Positions 25,765 to 35,403 of a stretch of 64,000 nt of DNA are shown here, in pieces. The number at the start of each line of letters is the position of its first letter. Within the stretch, counting starts at the first letter, position 1. Both the position numbers and the translations under genes were made by a program. Source of the stretch: Pseudomonas shirazensis (lineage in GTDB: Bacteria > Pseudomonadota > Gammaproteobacteria > Pseudomonadales > Pseudomonadaceae); NCBI RefSeq assembly GCF_014268785.2, contig NZ_JABWRD020000001.1:1501001-1565000 (forward strand). Reading direction: 5' to 3'. A model generated the notes under the pieces. That model searched no databases. It saw nothing but the letters and a program-made list of their open reading frames with translations, and had not been told where the DNA came from.

Positions 25765-26367
25765 ATGGACAAGACCGACCACAGCGCCTCATCGCCACCC
25801 GATAATAATCAGGATCACCTGCACACAATCGCCGACGAGGCTGGTGCCCTGCTCGGCGAGGCGAAGACGCAAGGTGCCGAGCAATTCGAGCACTACCGCG
25901 ACACAGCTGCCGACCAGTTGGACTCGCTCCAGGAGGGTGCTCGTTCGGCGGCATCTGCGCTGAGAGACAACGACACGCTGGGTATCTCGCATTACCTCGG
26001 CCAGGCCGCGGAATGCATCGGCACCTTTGCCGAGCAGATCCGCCACGAGAGCGCCGAGGATCTGCTGCACAAAGGCACGCGGCTGGCACGCGACAACCCC
26101 GGGCTGTTCCTCGCCGGCAGTGTTGCCGTCGGCTTTGCCTTGTCGCGGTTCCTGCGCGCCAGCGGCCACCATGACACCACTTCGCCAACGCCCGCCCCCG
26201 CCTATGGCAGCAACGAGCCCTACCACAGCACCCCGCCCACCCCGGATCGCGCCAGCGATGTTTCCACGCACAAGCCCTACACCCCGGTCGACCCGATCGG
26301 CGTCGGTGCCGGTACCCCTGTGACCGCCAGCGCTCAGCAACGTGACCCGCTTGAAGGAGCCGAATGA
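25765..26367 (+). CDS. YqjD/DUF883-like membrane-anchored protein
   Basis: The 200-residue protein has a long amphipathic helical region (LHTIADEAGALLGEAKTQGAEQFEHYRDTAADQLDSLQEG), a membrane-proximal NPGLFLAGSVAVGFALSRFLRA segment around residues 110-132, and a Pro/Ser/Thr-rich tail. The layout resembles YqjD/ElaB proteins that tether stationary-phase ribosomes to the membrane, and Pseudomonas proteins labelled nutrient-deprivation-induced. GAGGGAAAC precedes the ATG. It overlaps the next gene by four bases (ATGA), so the three genes form a coupled operon. Confidence 0.65.
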   Translation: MDKTDHSASSPPDNNQDHLHTIADEAGALLGEAKTQGAEQFEHYRDTAADQLDSLQEGARSAASALRDNDTLGISHYLGQAAECIGTFAEQIRHESAEDLLHKGTRLARDNPGLFLAGSVAVGFALSRFLRASGHHDTTSPTPAPAYGSNEPYHSTPPTPDRASDVSTHKPYTPVDPIGVGAGTPVTASAQQRDPLEGAE

Positions 26368-26795
26368 TGAACAACGACTCGCTCCACACCCCGCCTCCGG
26401 TGCAACCGGCCAGCGAAGATCCAGTCGGCATCGGCGGCCTGCTGCGCCAACTGATGCGTGAAGTGCCCGAGCTGTTCAGCAAAGAGCTGGCGTTGGCCAA
26501 AGCCGAGCTGACGCACAACCTCAACACCCTGAAGGCTGGCACTGCGGCAGTTGCCGCTGGCGCCATTGTGCTGCTGGCAGGCTTCATCATCCTGCTGCTG
26601 GCGGCGGTCTACGCGCTGGCAATGGTGGTTGAGCCATGGTTGGCGGCACTGATCGTCGGTGCGATCACGGTGATCATCGGCTTCATCATGCTCCAGTCGG
26701 GCAAGAAGCAGTTCGAGCCCGACCATCTAATGCCTGACCGCACCCTGCATGCCATGCAACAGGACAAGGACACGCTGAAGAGGAAACTGCCATGA
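26364..26795 (+). CDS. Phage-holin-3_6/YqjE-like membrane protein
   Basis: The 143-residue protein has an amphipathic N-terminal region (LLRQLMREVPELFSKELALAKAEL), then two adjacent membrane segments (AAVAAGAIVLLAGFIILLLAAVYAL and WLAALIVGAITVIIGFIML), and a charged tail. This is the architecture of Pfam family Phage_holin_3_6 (DUF1469), to which YqjE belongs. Despite the family name it is a chromosomal envelope protein here, not a lysis protein. It overlaps both neighbours by four bases. Confidence 0.75.
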   Translation: MMNNDSLHTPPPVQPASEDPVGIGGLLRQLMREVPELFSKELALAKAELTHNLNTLKAGTAAVAAGAIVLLAGFIILLLAAVYALAMVVEPWLAALIVGAITVIIGFIMLQSGKKQFEPDHLMPDRTLHAMQQDKDTLKRKLP

Positions 26796-27553
26796 GCACT
26801 TCTTTCGAACATGAAGCAGACAAAGACCCGGACCTGCTCGAGCAGGAGATAAACGCCAAGCGTGAGCACATCAGTGACCTGGTCGATGCTCTGGAACAGC
26901 GCCTGAGCCCCGGCCAATTGATGGATCAGGTGCTGGCGTACGGCAAGGGTAATGGCGGCGAGTTCTTTCATAATCTGGGCACCACGTTGAAGAACAACCC
27001 TGTACCAGCGACCCTGACCGCAGTGGGCATGGCTTGGCTGGCGATGAACCAGAACCGGCCGTTCAGCCCAGGGCCTGCACACACCGGGCCGGGCCTGGGG
27101 GATAAGCTGGGCGAGGCTGTCGGTGCGGTCAAAGGCGCGTTCGGACACGCTGGCGATGCCCTCCACGATGCCAAGCATACCGTGCAAGCCAAGGCACATG
27201 ATCTGCGCGATTCGGTCGGTGGTTCAGCCGCCAGCGTCCGCGACACGGCGCATCAGATGGGCGATCAAGCCACCGCTCTTAAGAACCAGTTCGACCATCT
27301 ACTCAAGGAGCAACCGTTGGTAATGGCTGCACTGGGCATCGCCCTGGGCGCTGCGTTGGGCGCGGTGCTGCCGACTACGCGCAAGGAGGACCAGTTGATG
27401 GGCGAGCACAGCGACCGCTTGACCGACACGCTCAAGGCCAAGGGTGAGCAGGTCAAGGGAACTGTGACACAGACGGTGAAGGACAATACTGCGCCGGATC
27501 GGCACGAGCCTGCGCAGACTGACTTGTCGTCGGGGTTGGGTTTCCAGCGCTGA
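26792..27553 (+). CDS. DUF3618-domain membrane protein
   Basis: The 253-residue protein starts with the DUF3618 pattern DLLEQEINAKREHISDLVDALEQRLSPGQLMDQVL (about residues 10-50). A short hydrophobic stretch (VPATLTAVGMAWLAM), a helical apolipoprotein-like repeat region rich in Ala, Asp and His, and a second hydrophobic segment (VMAALGIALGAALGAVLPTT) follow. It is the last gene of the three-gene operon, overlapping its predecessor by four bases and followed by a terminator. A role in membrane or ribosome protection in stationary phase or stress is inferred from the YqjD-like neighbours only. Confidence 0.72.
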   Translation: MSTSFEHEADKDPDLLEQEINAKREHISDLVDALEQRLSPGQLMDQVLAYGKGNGGEFFHNLGTTLKNNPVPATLTAVGMAWLAMNQNRPFSPGPAHTGPGLGDKLGEAVGAVKGAFGHAGDALHDAKHTVQAKAHDLRDSVGGSAASVRDTAHQMGDQATALKNQFDHLLKEQPLVMAALGIALGAALGAVLPTTRKEDQLMGEHSDRLTDTLKAKGEQVKGTVTQTVKDNTAPDRHEPAQTDLSSGLGFQR

Positions 27554-27572
27554 ACAACACGCCGCTTGGTTC

Positions 27573-27593
27573 TAGGGCTGCTCAGCAGCCCTA
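27573..27593 (+). terminator. Intrinsic terminator of the YqjD-like operon
   Basis: TAGGGCTGC and GCAGCCCTA form a perfect 9-bp stem with a TCA loop, 19 bases after the stop codon of the DUF3618 gene. It is followed by AAAACTC rather than T, so it may act mainly against leftward transcription. Confidence 0.5.
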
Positions 27594-27684
27594 AAACTCA
27601 CAGCCAGAGCGTTACCACCTGCCCAAACCTCCATGCCATAGGCTACTGTTCCCCCTTGCGCATCGTCCAAGCCAAGGAATACCT

Positions 27685-29637
27685 ATGCCGCATCGCCTGT
27701 TACTGCCGCTATTGCTGCTGTGCCCGCTCGCCTCTGCCGCCGATGCACCGCAAAAAGACGCCACCAGCTTCACCCGCCAAAGCAATCAACAATGGCTGCA
27801 GCGCCTCCCCTTCAACGACCGCGCCGATTTCGACGCCGCTCAGCGCGGCTTGATCGAGCGCTTCGATGGCCGCATCGACAATGCCGACAGCCAACCGGTG
27901 TGGGACCTGCAGCGCTACGCCTTCATCAACGGTGAAGCGCCTGCCACCATCAACCCAAGCCTGTGGCGCCAAGCCCAACTGAACGCCATCGCTGGCTTGT
28001 TCCAGGTCACCGAGGGCATCTATCAGGTACGTGGCCTGGACCTCGCCAACATGACCCTGGTCGAAGGCGACAGCGGCCTGATCGTGATCGACCCACTGCA
28101 TTCAGTAGAAACCGCCCGCGCTGCCATGGAGCTGTACTTCAAGCATCGCCCGCGCAAGCCTGTGCTGGCAGTGATCTACAGCAACCCCCAGGTGAGCAGC
28201 TATGGTGGCGTGCGCGGTGTGGTCGACCCCGCCGAGGTCAAGGCCGGCAGGGTTCAGGTGCTGGCACCGCGCGGTTTCTATGCGCAGGCCATCAGCGAGA
28301 ACGTGCTGGCGGGCCCAGCGATGCAGCGCCGCGCCGAATACCTGTATGGCAACGCCCTGCCCCGCGGGCCGCGCGGTCAGGTCGATGCAGGCCTGGGCAA
28401 AGATATATCCAGCAACGCCACGATCAGCCTGATCGCCCCCACGCGGGAGATAAGCAAAGCGGTCGAGACCGTGCGCATTGATGGTATCGACATCGAATTC
28501 CAGCTCACCTCAGGCCAGGACGCGCCGGCACAGATGAACCTCTGGCTGCCGCGCTTCAAGGCGCTGGTCATGGGCGAGAACGTCGCCCACAGTCAACTGA
28601 GCCTGCTCGACCTGCGTGGCGCGCCGGTGCGCGATGCCAGAAGCTGGTCGCGCTACCTCGACCAGGCCTTGGTGCGTTACGGTGAGCGGGCCGAGATCGT
28701 CCTCGGCCAGCATCACTGGCCAACCTGGAGCGGCGCGGCAGTGCGCGAGTACCTGGCCGACCAGCGTGACCTATACGCCTATATCGATGGCCAGACGCTA
28801 CGCCTGATCAATCAGGGCCTGACCCCGGACGCAATTGCCGCGCAACTCGCCACGCTGCCCCCGCGCCTGGCCAAGCGCTGGTACAGCCGCGATTACTACG
28901 GCTCGCTCAGCCTCAACGTGCGCGCGGTGTATCAACGCTACATGGGAAGCTACGACGGCAACCCCGCTACCCTCGACCCACTGCCACCGACCGACACCGG
29001 CCGGCGCTATGTCGAAGCCATGGGCGGCGCCAACCAGGTGCTGAGCCTTGCGCGCAAAGCATTTGCTTCAGGTGATTACCGCTGGGTCGCCGAGCTGACT
29101 CGGCAATTGATCTACGCCCAGCCCGGTAACAGCGCAGCACGTCAGCTGCAGGCCGATGCGTTCGAGCAACTCGGCTACCAGAGCGAGAACGCCCCCTGGC
29201 GCAATGCGTACCTGACTGGCGCCCAGGAGCTGCGCGACGGTGTTGCCGCAAGCCCTGCCCCCGGCAATGTCGATGACATGGTGCGGGCCCTGGCAGCGCC
29301 TCTGTTCTTCGATCTGCTCAGCGTGCGCCTCGATGCGCAAAAGGCAGCCGAGCAGGAACTGACCATCAACTGGCGCTTCACTGACCTGGGTGAAGATTAT
29401 GCGCTGACCGTGCGCAACGGCGTGCTGACCCACCGCGACCGCACGCGCCACCGCCGTGCGGATGTCGAGGTCAGCATGAAAAAAGCCACACTCGATCGTA
29501 TCGCCTTGAAGCAGACCGGCTTCGTCAAGGAGGTCACAGTGGGCGATATCAGCATCACCGGCGAGCGGATCAAGTTCCTGCGCCTGATGTCCGGGCTGGA
29601 AGATCCGCAGGGGCGCTTTGAGCTGGTCGCGCCTTAA
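27685..29637 (+). CDS. Alkylsulfatase-family (SdsA1-like) protein with a lost metal site
   Basis: The 650-residue exported protein has a signal peptide ending SASA/A, a metallo-beta-lactamase domain, an alkylsulfatase dimerisation domain (about 400-520) and a SCP2-like C-terminal domain (about 530-650). Family members hydrolyse SDS-type esters with a binuclear zinc centre. The zinc motif T-H-S-H-x-D-H, expected at residues 166-172, reads S-N-P-Q-V-S-S, so all four ligands are gone. The TEAPAEM-type ligand segment reads QDAPAQM. By contrast MGEN and GQHHWPTW are kept. The reading frame is intact. A pseudoenzyme, perhaps ligand-binding, is more likely than a sulfatase. It overlaps the convergent gene by four bases. 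Confidence 0.85.
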   Translation: MPHRLLLPLLLLCPLASAADAPQKDATSFTRQSNQQWLQRLPFNDRADFDAAQRGLIERFDGRIDNADSQPVWDLQRYAFINGEAPATINPSLWRQAQLNAIAGLFQVTEGIYQVRGLDLANMTLVEGDSGLIVIDPLHSVETARAAMELYFKHRPRKPVLAVIYSNPQVSSYGGVRGVVDPAEVKAGRVQVLAPRGFYAQAISENVLAGPAMQRRAEYLYGNALPRGPRGQVDAGLGKDISSNATISLIAPTREISKAVETVRIDGIDIEFQLTSGQDAPAQMNLWLPRFKALVMGENVAHSQLSLLDLRGAPVRDARSWSRYLDQALVRYGERAEIVLGQHHWPTWSGAAVREYLADQRDLYAYIDGQTLRLINQGLTPDAIAAQLATLPPRLAKRWYSRDYYGSLSLNVRAVYQRYMGSYDGNPATLDPLPPTDTGRRYVEAMGGANQVLSLARKAFASGDYRWVAELTRQLIYAQPGNSAARQLQADAFEQLGYQSENAPWRNAYLTGAQELRDGVAASPAPGNVDDMVRALAAPLFFDLLSVRLDAQKAAEQELTINWRFTDLGEDYALTVRNGVLTHRDRTRHRRADVEVSMKKATLDRIALKQTGFVKEVTVGDISITGERIKFLRLMSGLEDPQGRFELVAP

Positions 29638-30374
29638 GCCCGGCGCTGGGCCGTAGCCTGCTGGCTGCGGCTCAGGCATGCGTAGCCAAGGCCCAATACA
29701 CCGATCGCCAGTGCACCGAGCAAGGCCAGCAGCAGTTGGCTGTAGCTGGCAATGGTGGCTGGCAGGCCGACGAACTCGCGGTAAGCGAGAATCTGCGCCT
29801 CGCCGTCAGCGTGGCGAATGCTCAGGCCGCCCTGTCGGATCTGCGAGTAATCCGAATCGAAGTACACCCATACCTTGCAGTCTTCGCGCCCGCCGATGGT
29901 GGCGATGTCGATCAGGTTGGTTGCCGCCTGTGGGATGATGTCGTTGCCGTCATCGTCGCGCACCTGCACCAGGCCCTTGGCCGGCAAGCGAATCTGGACG
30001 TTCTTGAGTGGCGCTTCGCGGGTGTTCTTCAGCTCTATTACCAAGCCGGTACGATGGTCGACCAGGCCTGCCTCGAACGGCTTGGCAAACAACGCCACAT
30101 ACGGCGCCTGGGCCGCGTCCACCAGCTTGTCGACCTGCTGATTGCTCAACTGGCCCTGGCTGATATCGCTTATCTGCCCGTGCAAGCGCTCGTAGCGCAG
30201 CATGTCGTTGGCCGTGCTGATGCGCTCGCTGAACTGGCTTGGGTAGGTCAGGTAGGAGTAGGTAAGCCGCGCTTCCAGGGCTGGGTCCTGCTTGAATGCC
30301 AGATACACGCCGCCTGCACAGGCACCAGCGACCAGCAGGCCAACGAGGGCTTTACCGACTTTTTCCCAACTCAC
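29634..30374 (-). CDS. Membrane-anchored periplasmic protein of unknown function
   Basis: The 246-residue protein has an N-terminal membrane anchor (ALVGLLVAGACAGGVYLAF), a periplasmic region of about 180 residues with mixed helix and strands, and a C-terminal membrane segment (LLLALLGALAIGVLGLGYAC) followed by a basic tail. Both termini should therefore be cytoplasmic. I recognise no catalytic motif or family. Its stop codon overlaps that of the alkylsulfatase-like gene. It is unlikely to be cotranscribed with anything, because the codA operon lies downstream of it in the other direction of reading order. Confidence 0.6.
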   Translation of the reverse strand: MSWEKVGKALVGLLVAGACAGGVYLAFKQDPALEARLTYSYLTYPSQFSERISTANDMLRYERLHGQISDISQGQLSNQQVDKLVDAAQAPYVALFAKPFEAGLVDHRTGLVIELKNTREAPLKNVQIRLPAKGLVQVRDDDGNDIIPQAATNLIDIATIGGREDCKVWVYFDSDYSQIRQGGLSIRHADGEAQILAYREFVGLPATIASYSQLLLALLGALAIGVLGLGYACLSRSQQATAQRRA

Positions 30375-30475
30375 CTGGGCGTTTCCTTATATCGCTGTAG
30401 GGGCGATGCAAAATCGCCGGCCAAGCGTGCCACTGATCGCGCTCAGGGGCAAATGCGAATTAGACCGATCGCCAG

Positions 30476-30511
30476 CCATCGCCCACGCAGATAAGCCTGC
30501 CCGGGCGATGG
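30476..30511 (-). terminator. Hairpin downstream of codA
   Basis: GGGCGATGG/CCATCGCCC forms a 9-bp perfect stem seven bases beyond the codA stop codon in the direction of transcription. No strong T tract follows, so termination efficiency is uncertain. Confidence 0.55.
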
Positions 30512-30517
30512 TCTGGA

Positions 30518-31759
30518 TCAAGCCAGGCGCTGCACCTGGGCCGGGGTGCGGCGCATCAGCACCTTGCCATTGCGCACTGAAACCAGTGCGTAACCCTGGC
30601 TGCGGACCATCTCGTAATCATCCGGCGCCGACAGCACCAGCAGATTCGCTGGCCGTCCGACCTCCAGCCCATAGCGCTCGCCAAGATTGAGGGTGCGCGC
30701 GCTGTTGTCGGTGATCAGGTCGAGCGAGCGCTGCAGGTCTTCGTAGCCGAGCATGTGGCAGATGTGCAAGCCGGCCTCGAGAATGCGCAGAATGTTGCCA
30801 TTGCCCAGTGGGTACCAGGGGTCGACGATCGAGTCCTGGCCAAAGCACACGTTCATCCCGGCGCGGTCGATTTCGGCGACGCGGGTCAGGCCACGGCGTT
30901 TGGGGTAGGTGTCGAACCGGCCCTGCAGGTGGATGCTCTCGGTCGGGCAGGAAACAAAGTTGATGCCCGACATTTTCAGCAAGCGGAACAGCTTCGAGCA
31001 GTACGCGTTGTCATACGAACCCATTGCCGTGGTGTGGCTGGCGGTAACCCGCGCACCCATGCCGCGCACCCGCGCCTCCTCGGCCAGCACTTCGAGGAAG
31101 CGCGACTGCGGGTCGTCGGTCTCGTCACAATGTACATCGACCAGGCAACCGCTGCGCTCGGCCAGGTCCATTAGAAACTTGATCGACGACACGCCCTGAT
31201 CACGGGTGTTCTCGAAGTGCGGGATACCGCCCACCACATCCGCGCCCATCGCTACCGCCTCGGTCATCAAGGCGCGACCATTGGCGTACGACTCGATGCC
31301 CTCCTGCGGAAACGCGACAATCTGCAGGTCGATCAGGTGGCGCATTTCTTCGCGGACTTCAATCATCGCCTTGAGTGCGGTCAGCTTGGGATCGGTGACG
31401 TCGACATGGGTACGGACATGCTGGATGCCGTGATCGACCAGCATGCCGATGGTCTTGCTGGCGCGGGTCTTGGTGTCTTCATGGGTATTGAGCTCTTTGC
31501 GCTCGGCCCAGCGCTCGATGCCCTCGAACAAGGTACCGCTCATGTTCCAGTTGGGCTCGCCAGCGGTGAGGGTGGCATCGAGGTGAATATGCGGCTCGAT
31601 AAAGGGCGGCACCACCAGGTTGTGCTCGGCGTCGATATCACTGGCGTTATTCAGCGCCAGCGACCCGGTCTGCACCTGGATCGCAGCGATGCGCTCGCCT
31701 TCGAGTTCGATGCGAAACAGCCCGTCCTTGCCACGCAGGCGTGCATTGATGATGTTCAT
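30518..31759 (-). CDS. codA: Cytosine deaminase
   Basis: CodA converts cytosine to uracil and ammonia in pyrimidine salvage or nitrogen scavenging. The 413-residue amidohydrolase shows the metal-binding HxH in [13 protein letters not shown]. The substrate and metal residues [11 protein letters not shown] and [12 protein letters not shown] and the catalytic Asp segment [15 protein letters not shown] all match E. coli-type cytosine deaminase. It is the last gene of the codB-pucR-codA set, starting four bases after the regulator's stop codon. The length is normal, and all key residues seem present. Confidence 0.95.
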   Translation of the reverse strand: MNIINARLRGKDGLFRIELEGERIAAIQVQTGSLALNNASDIDAEHNLVVPPFIEPHIHLDATLTAGEPNWNMSGTLFEGIERWAERKELNTHEDTKTRASKTIGMLVDHGIQHVRTHVDVTDPKLTALKAMIEVREEMRHLIDLQIVAFPQEGIESYANGRALMTEAVAMGADVVGGIPHFENTRDQGVSSIKFLMDLAERSGCLVDVHCDETDDPQSRFLEVLAEEARVRGMGARVTASHTTAMGSYDNAYCSKLFRLLKMSGINFVSCPTESIHLQGRFDTYPKRRGLTRVAEIDRAGMNVCFGQDSIVDPWYPLGNGNILRILEAGLHICHMLGYEDLQRSLDLITDNSARTLNLGERYGLEVGRPANLLVLSAPDDYEMVRSQGYALVSVRNGKVLMRRTPAQVQRLA

Positions 31760-31763
31760 GGTT

Positions 31764-32978
31764 TTACTCCTTGCCCTGGGCTGCGGTCATGCGCCATATG
31801 AGCATAGCGACCGCAGCATTCATACGAAAAAGCGGATCATCGAGTGATTGCCCGCTCAGTTGTTCAATTCTGCCCATGCGTTGATTGATGGTATTGCGGT
31901 GCAGGCCCAAGCGCGCGGCGGCCTGCAAGGCGTTACCGTTGGCGCCCAGCAGGGCATCGAGTGTGTGCAACAACGCATAAGGATGCTTGCGCCCGGTTTC
32001 GATCAGGCGACCGAGGGTCTGGCTGACGAAGCTGTCGATCAGGCCGCGGTCGCTGATCCCCTGCAACAGGCGCAGCACGCCCAGCTCGCTGAAGTCGCAC
32101 AGGCCGCTGGCCGGGCGCAGGTGCTGGGCGACGTCGAGCGCCTGACGGGCTTCGTTGAGTGCCTGGCGATAGTGCGCGCAGTCCTCGGCCAGGCAGGACA
32201 TGCCCAGATATACCCCGGCGTCACCGGCAATAACCCGCAATTGCTGATGCAACTGCGCCAAGCCACCGCGCAGGTTCGGCACGTCAGGCAGCAATAGCAC
32301 GAACAGATCGCCCGGCAACTGTGCCGTCACAGCGCCCACCTGGGTGCGACACCATGCTTGCAGGCAGTCTTCGAGCGCTTGCTGGCTGGACTGCCAGAGG
32401 CGCTCGGCTTGCTCCGGAGCATGGTGTTCGAATACCTCATCGCCTGCCAGCCGCAGCGCCACCAGCCGCCGCGGCTCGTCCAGCGCCAGCTGCAAGTGCG
32501 CGGCGCGTTGCCGGGCGATGGCCAGGCTTGGATAATCGCCGGTCAGCAATTGCCCGATGATGTCATCCCGCGAGCGGCGCGCTTGCGCCATCTGCACCAA
32601 CGCCGTACCGATCAAATGGGTCACCACCACCATCTTCAGCGCGTAGGGCTGCTCGATCAAGCTCAGGCCCAGTTGCTCGGCGCGTTCGATCACCTTCGGC
32701 GGAATCTGCTGAATGAAGCTGCCGCCAGTGAGGATCACCAGACCGGCGACGCCCACCGCGTCGCCATCCTCGACCAGGCTCAGCAGATTGGCCTCGCCGC
32801 GCGGGTGATTGATGCCCGTAACGAACACCAATTCACCGCCCATCACCCATTCGGCAATACCCTCGTTCTCGGCCACATAGGGCCAGCGCACCCGCCGCTG
32901 CAGGTTGCGTTGGCCAGCGCGCACGGTCATCTGTGCAAGCCCGGGCAGGCGCAGAATTTCTTCCAATGCCAGGCTCAC
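31764..32978 (-). CDS. PucR-family regulator of the cytosine operon
   Basis: The 404-residue protein has an N-terminal PucR ligand domain ([31 protein letters not shown]), a GGDEF-like middle domain, and a C-terminal PucR HTH ([39 protein letters not shown]). The start is GTG at 32978, whose GTGA overlaps the codB stop, so translation is coupled. A longer frame from 33077 runs inside codB and is unlikely. PucR proteins regulate purine or nucleobase catabolism. Its place between permease and deaminase suggests control of cytosine use, with transcriptional autoregulation. Confidence 0.88.
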   Translation of the reverse strand: MSLALEEILRLPGLAQMTVRAGQRNLQRRVRWPYVAENEGIAEWVMGGELVFVTGINHPRGEANLLSLVEDGDAVGVAGLVILTGGSFIQQIPPKVIERAEQLGLSLIEQPYALKMVVVTHLIGTALVQMAQARRSRDDIIGQLLTGDYPSLAIARQRAAHLQLALDEPRRLVALRLAGDEVFEHHAPEQAERLWQSSQQALEDCLQAWCRTQVGAVTAQLPGDLFVLLLPDVPNLRGGLAQLHQQLRVIAGDAGVYLGMSCLAEDCAHYRQALNEARQALDVAQHLRPASGLCDFSELGVLRLLQGISDRGLIDSFVSQTLGRLIETGRKHPYALLHTLDALLGANGNALQAAARLGLHRNTINQRMGRIEQLSGQSLDDPLFRMNAAVAMLIWRMTAAQGKE

Positions 32979-34234
32979 GGCTCGACCTGCGCCAGCGCCC
33001 GGCGCCGACCGCCAAGCTCGAGCAGAACGATGTAGCACAGCGCCGAAGCGCCAATTCCCACCAGCGGCGCGACCCACGGCGAGCAGTAGGCCAACAGCGC
33101 ACCGACGGCATAGGCAGTCAGCCCCTTGAGGTTGTAGCGTGGCAACTGAACCGAGGCCAGCGCCGGGTACTTGCCGCGGTGGCGGTACCAGAAATCAGCC
33201 ATGATCACCCCGCCGACCGGCGGAATGATCGAACCCAGCAGCACCAGAAACGGGATCAGCAGCTCGTACATGCCGCCAATCGCCAGAAGGATGCCCAGCC
33301 CCGCCGCGACCAGAGTTGCCGTGCGCCGGCGTTCGCTGCGCAAGAGATGGCAGGCCGCTGCCGAGACGTTGTAGATGGTCGGCCCCTGGATGGTCCACAG
33401 GTTCAGGCAGAGCATGATCACTGCAGCGAACGACAAGCCCTGCAGGATCATCACCTCGACGATATCGGCCTGCTGATAGACCATCGCGCACCATGCTCCC
33501 GCCACCACCATCAAGCCATTGCCGAGCAGAAAACTGACCACACTGGCGGTTACCGCGACCCACCCGCTGCGCGACAGGCGCGTCCAGTTGGTGGCTTGAG
33601 TCGCACCGCTGGCGAAGGTGCCAAAGACCATGGTCACCGCCGCTGAGAACGTCATCGCCTCGTGCGGCACCACCGCAGCCAGGCCAGCAAAACCACCGGC
33701 GTCGCCGGTAGCGATGTACATCGATACCAGCAACAGCACGAACATCAACGGCACCGACACCCGCGACAGCAGGTCCAGGCCCTTGAAACCAATGATCGCG
33801 GTAATGCTGAAACCAAGACCGAACAGCACCATCAGCGGCACAGTGAAGCCCTCGGCCAGGCCCAGGATCTTCACCAGCACGATCGCCACCGTCGCGGTGC
33901 CCCAGGCGTACCAGCCCAGCTCGGCGAAGCCCAGCAGGAAGTCTGAGAGCCGGCTGCCCGCCTCGCCAAAACAAAAGCGCCCCATCAATACCGTGTTCAG
34001 CCCGCTGCGCGAGGCGATGAACGCTAGGCTGGCGGCGTACAGCGCCAGCAGTGAGTTGCCGATGGTGGCGATCCACAGCATGTCGACGAAATTGAACGCC
34101 ATGCCCAGCTTGCCGCCGGCGAACATGGTGCCGGTGAAGAAGGTGAAACTGAACAAAACCATGGCGATTGGCAGCAGGCCCTTGCGGGCTGACTGCGGGG
34201 CTTCGGATAACGGGAATTCGCTAGGGGCGCTCAT
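32975..34234 (-). CDS. codB: Cytosine permease, NCS1 family
   Basis: The 419-residue transporter has about twelve membrane segments with CodB hallmarks: FSFTFFTGTMFAGGKLGMAF in TM1, FGEAGSRLSDFLLGFAELGWYAWG, TFASGATQATNWTRLSRSGW, and GVIMADFWYRHRGKYP near the end. NCS1 proteins such as CodB import cytosine with Na+ or H+. It is the first gene of the operon, and its stop overlaps the pucR start by four bases. The promoter should lie in the 413-base upstream stretch. Confidence 0.92.
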   Translation of the reverse strand: MSAPSEFPLSEAPQSARKGLLPIAMVLFSFTFFTGTMFAGGKLGMAFNFVDMLWIATIGNSLLALYAASLAFIASRSGLNTVLMGRFCFGEAGSRLSDFLLGFAELGWYAWGTATVAIVLVKILGLAEGFTVPLMVLFGLGFSITAIIGFKGLDLLSRVSVPLMFVLLLVSMYIATGDAGGFAGLAAVVPHEAMTFSAAVTMVFGTFASGATQATNWTRLSRSGWVAVTASVVSFLLGNGLMVVAGAWCAMVYQQADIVEVMILQGLSFAAVIMLCLNLWTIQGPTIYNVSAAACHLLRSERRRTATLVAAGLGILLAIGGMYELLIPFLVLLGSIIPPVGGVIMADFWYRHRGKYPALASVQLPRYNLKGLTAYAVGALLAYCSPWVAPLVGIGASALCYIVLLELGGRRRALAQVEP

Positions 34235-34647
34235 CGATGCTGCTCCGGGTTATGGATGGAGCAGCTAGAGCAATATGCGGGCCGCTTCGAAGGGGCCGCT
34301 GATCTCGCAAAAAGCGTGCGTCTGCAACAATGATCACTGTGCAGTCAGCACACTTTATTCAACATGACGGCCTCAGGCGTGTGCTTTATGACTCATCCCG
34401 AGGCAACTCTGCACCATTCAGGCACATTGCTATGGGAAGTTGGGAAACGAGCGTTGTGCTGTCCAGCCATTACGAGATGATCCGGAACCAGCAGACCACC
34501 AGGGTCAGCAAGCTGGTTTCCGGGGCCTGAGTATTAGCCACGCTGGCGCCGCCAAGGGTAAATATTGTTTATCTACGATCGTCGATTGTCAGACGATAGC
34601 GACAACGGCAAGATGCCCGCCGAATTGCTCAAACAAGGAACGTCCCC
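34235..34647. other. 413-base divergent intergenic region, no convincing gene
   Basis: The stretch separates codB and the CPBP protease gene, both reading outward, so it must carry two promoters. A repeat ATCGTC-N8-GACGAT lies near 34578-34597, close to the protease start. A 66-codon frame at 34330-34530 has no ribosome-binding site or recognisable content and was not called. The GC content dips compared with flanking genes. Confidence 0.4.
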
Positions 34648-35361
34648 GTGCAAACCTCAGCATCATCCCTGCCCTCAGCGGTAGCCCCTGCGCCGTCACG
34701 CTATAACGTCTTCAAGCGTCTTGGCATGCTGGCGCTGGCGCTCATCATCTACTTTGCCGCAAGTGTGCTGGTGGTCCTGCCAGACCCGTCCGCGCCGCTC
34801 ACCAGCCAGAAGCTGATCAACTCGGTAGGCTACGCCGCGATCGGCCTGTTGGTGCTGCTGTGCTTGCAGTACCGCAAGCAAGGCCTCAGGCAGGTGATCC
34901 TCGGCCAGCGCTGGCGGCGTCCGTTGCTGTTCGGTCTGATCGCCATGGTCGGTGCCTACACGCTGTGCGCGCTGCTGATGCACCTTTTGCAGATACCTCG
35001 CGAAAGCTTCATGGTGCACTTCTATGACGGCCTTGGCCCGGCCCAGATCGCCCTGCTCTGCCTGACTCTGGTGCTGTTCCCGCCGGTCGCCGAAGAGCTG
35101 CTGTTCAGACACTACGTGATGCGCGTATTTGCGCTGGACAGTGGCCGCTTCTGGCAGTGGACAGCGATCATGGTCAGCACGCTGGTGTTTGCTGCGCTGC
35201 ACAACCAGTACGACAACCTGATCACCTTGGTAACGCTGGTTGCCGTCGGTTTGATCCTCGCCATCGCACGGGTAGCCAGCGGCGGTTTGCTGGTGCCGGT
35301 GCTACTGCATGCCGCGGCGGAGGTGGTGGCGATTTCGATCAATTATCTGCAGATGGATTGA
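34648..35361 (+). CDS. CPBP-family intramembrane metalloprotease
   Basis: The 237-residue membrane protein has about six hydrophobic segments and the CPBP (Abi/CAAX-protease-like) motifs. VAEELLFRHYVMR supplies EExxxR, FAALHNQ supplies the first metal His, and PVLLHAAAEV supplies the last His. The family includes Rce1-type proteases and bacteriocin-immunity proteins; the role in Pseudomonas is unknown. The start is GTG at 34648, with AAGGAA nine bases upstream. It is a single-gene unit. Confidence 0.82.
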   Translation: MQTSASSLPSAVAPAPSRYNVFKRLGMLALALIIYFAASVLVVLPDPSAPLTSQKLINSVGYAAIGLLVLLCLQYRKQGLRQVILGQRWRRPLLFGLIAMVGAYTLCALLMHLLQIPRESFMVHFYDGLGPAQIALLCLTLVLFPPVAEELLFRHYVMRVFALDSGRFWQWTAIMVSTLVFAALHNQYDNLITLVTLVAVGLILAIARVASGGLLVPVLLHAAAEVVAISINYLQMD

Positions 35362-35403
35362 GGTAACTGGAGACTCATTGGGCACTAGCGCCGAGCAGCG
35401 TTT

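Noticed and set aside
26364-26795. Phage lysis holin, from the family name Phage_holin_3_6
   Set aside because: The gene is in a chromosomal YqjE-like operon with no phage genes nearby; the family name is historical.
34330-34530. 66-codon frame in the codB/CPBP intergenic region
   Set aside because: No ribosome-binding site, no recognisable content, and it occupies the expected promoter region.
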